DNA of 64,000 nt. Source: Micromonospora sp. CCTCC AA 2012012 (lineage in GTDB: Bacteria > Actinomycetota > Actinomycetes > Mycobacteriales > Micromonosporaceae). The notes below the pieces were generated by a model, which worked only from the letters and a program-made list of their open reading frames with translations, made no database searches and was not told where the DNA came from. A program made the position numbers and the translations under genes. Positions 63,738-64,000 of this stretch are shown here, piece after piece (position 1 is the first letter of the stretch; every line of letters starts with the position of its first letter). Where the stretch lies: contig NZ_CP159342.1 of the NCBI RefSeq assembly GCF_040499845.1, positions 5,456,001-5,520,000 of the forward strand, given 5' to 3'.

Positions 63738-63826
63738 TGACTAGCCAAGTTGGGAAAGTTCGCTGCGCCCTCTTGACCTGACTAGCCAAGCCGGCTTACG
63801 TTCGGCTTGTTGCACCTGACTAGCCA
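63738..63826. promoter_or_regulatory. Three TGACTAGCCA operator repeats
   Basis: Identical TGACTAGCCA words occur at 63738-63747, 63779-63788 and 63817-63826, spaced 41 and 38 bases (about four helical turns). The first overlaps the promoter of the GntR gene, and the third is the centre of a long palindrome. The near-dyad CTGRCTAGYCAG fits a GntR/HutC operator, so autoregulation and divergent repression are likely. Confidence 0.68.
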
Positions 63827-63841
63827 GGTGCAACAAGCCGA
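63802..63841. repeat. Perfect 17-bp inverted repeat with 6-base loop
   Basis: The arms TCGGCTTGTTGCACCTG (63802-63818) and CAGGTGCAACAAGCCGA (63825-63841) are perfectly complementary around ACTAGC. Together they form a 40-bp cruciform-capable element centred on the third operator copy. After it (63842-64000) no gene can be supported in the visible part. Confidence 0.88.
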
Positions 63842-64000
63842 GCGGAAGCCGGGGAAGGTAGCGCCTGCGCTGCGCGCCCACGGGCCGGTCGTGTGGTCGT
63901 TCATTCAGAACTTCACAGCAGAAGCGCCGCGTGGATCCGTCTGCGGCATCCCTGCCTTGAGCCACACGGTGGCCGACCCCGGTAGATCCCGGGCGAGCAG

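Larger units (their letters stand above)
60524..64000. mobile_element. One end of an integrated element (AICE-like), continuing past the window
   Basis: This block starts at the tRNA-Ser(GGA) att copy and contains a low-GC membrane protein gene, a HAD hydrolase and a KorSA/GntR repressor with clustered operators. AICEs such as pSAM2 carry KorSA-type GntR repressors and use tRNA 3' ends as attB. No integrase, Rep or Tra protein is visible in these 3.5 kb, so the type is not proven. Base composition at 60750-62160 is clearly lower in GC than the chromosome to the left. The stretch 60524-60665 has no gene. Confidence 0.62.

Noticed and set aside
63891-64000. Possible plus-strand gene starting GTG TGG TCG (VWSFIQNFTAEAPRG) at the window end
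   Set aside because: No ribosome-binding site, only 36 codons visible and no recognisable motif; cannot be supported from this window.

Overview
The window is high-GC actinobacterial DNA. The 16S rRNA sequence, the codon usage, leaderless or GTG starts, and families such as DUF6230/DUF6114, SCO4848, DUF3068 and VanW lipid-anchored proteins all point to the Micromonosporaceae, most likely Micromonospora. The genus is my inference from how the 16S and proteins read; no search was run. Almost all of the window is ordinary chromosome. The last 3.5 kb is a different, lower-GC block that looks like one end of an integrated mobile element.

Layout. 1-600: a P-loop kinase fragment and tRNA-Ser(UGA). 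625-2600: an accessory patch with an HTH + nucleotidyltransferase two-gene module, relics of older toxin-antitoxin genes, and a membrane protein whose start codon seems lost. 2700-12500: a PEBP protein, a methyltransferase diverging from a large membrane protein, an iron-box-controlled FhuF-like protein, an XRE-peptide deformylase fusion, a flavohaemoglobin-type oxidoreductase, a CPBP membrane protease, and a protein with a histone-like tail. 12600-18500: tRNA-Ser(GCU), tRNA-Arg(ACG), a broken GH62 arabinofuranosidase, GAF-ANTAR, SDR, STAS, a small secreted protein diverging from an M1 lipoprotein peptidase, and a VOC protein. 18484-22180: argS with an arginine-rich leader peptide, trpS and an SCO4848-family protein. 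22180-28080: one complete rrn operon (16S-23S-5S) with promoter, antitermination box and terminator.

28300-31940: F420-dependent-type oxidoreductase, VanW protein and NudC. 31960-45400: an envelope glycan cluster with a flippase, a giant AftD-type arabinofuranosyltransferase, two GT-C-like membrane proteins, the small DUF2613 protein, a GT4, an acyltransferase and a DUF3068 protein. 45780-48020: a DUF6230-DUF6114 pair preceded by two matching GTTAC-N6-GTAAC sites. 48086-57264: DUF885, EamA, PHP, M23 lipoprotein, TadA and its partner, DeoD, tRNA-Ser(CGA) and a two-gene pair of unknown function. 57421-60378: a secreted GH26 mannanase with a LacI-type operator inside its promoter, and an HSL-type esterase.

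60470-64000: a 54-bp copy of the 3' half of tRNA-Ser(GGA) marks an attachment site. After it come a membrane protein of unknown function, a HAD phosphatase and a KorSA-like GntR repressor with repeated operators and a 40-bp palindrome. This arrangement is typical of one end of an actinomycete integrative and conjugative element that continues past the window.

The observations I consider most worth following up are the Arg-rich leader peptide with hairpins in front of argS, the XRE-peptide deformylase fusion, the paired GTTAC-N6-GTAAC sites at the DUF6230/DUF6114 locus, the nested toxin-antitoxin relics beside the HTH-nucleotidyltransferase pair, and the attachment site with its operator array.
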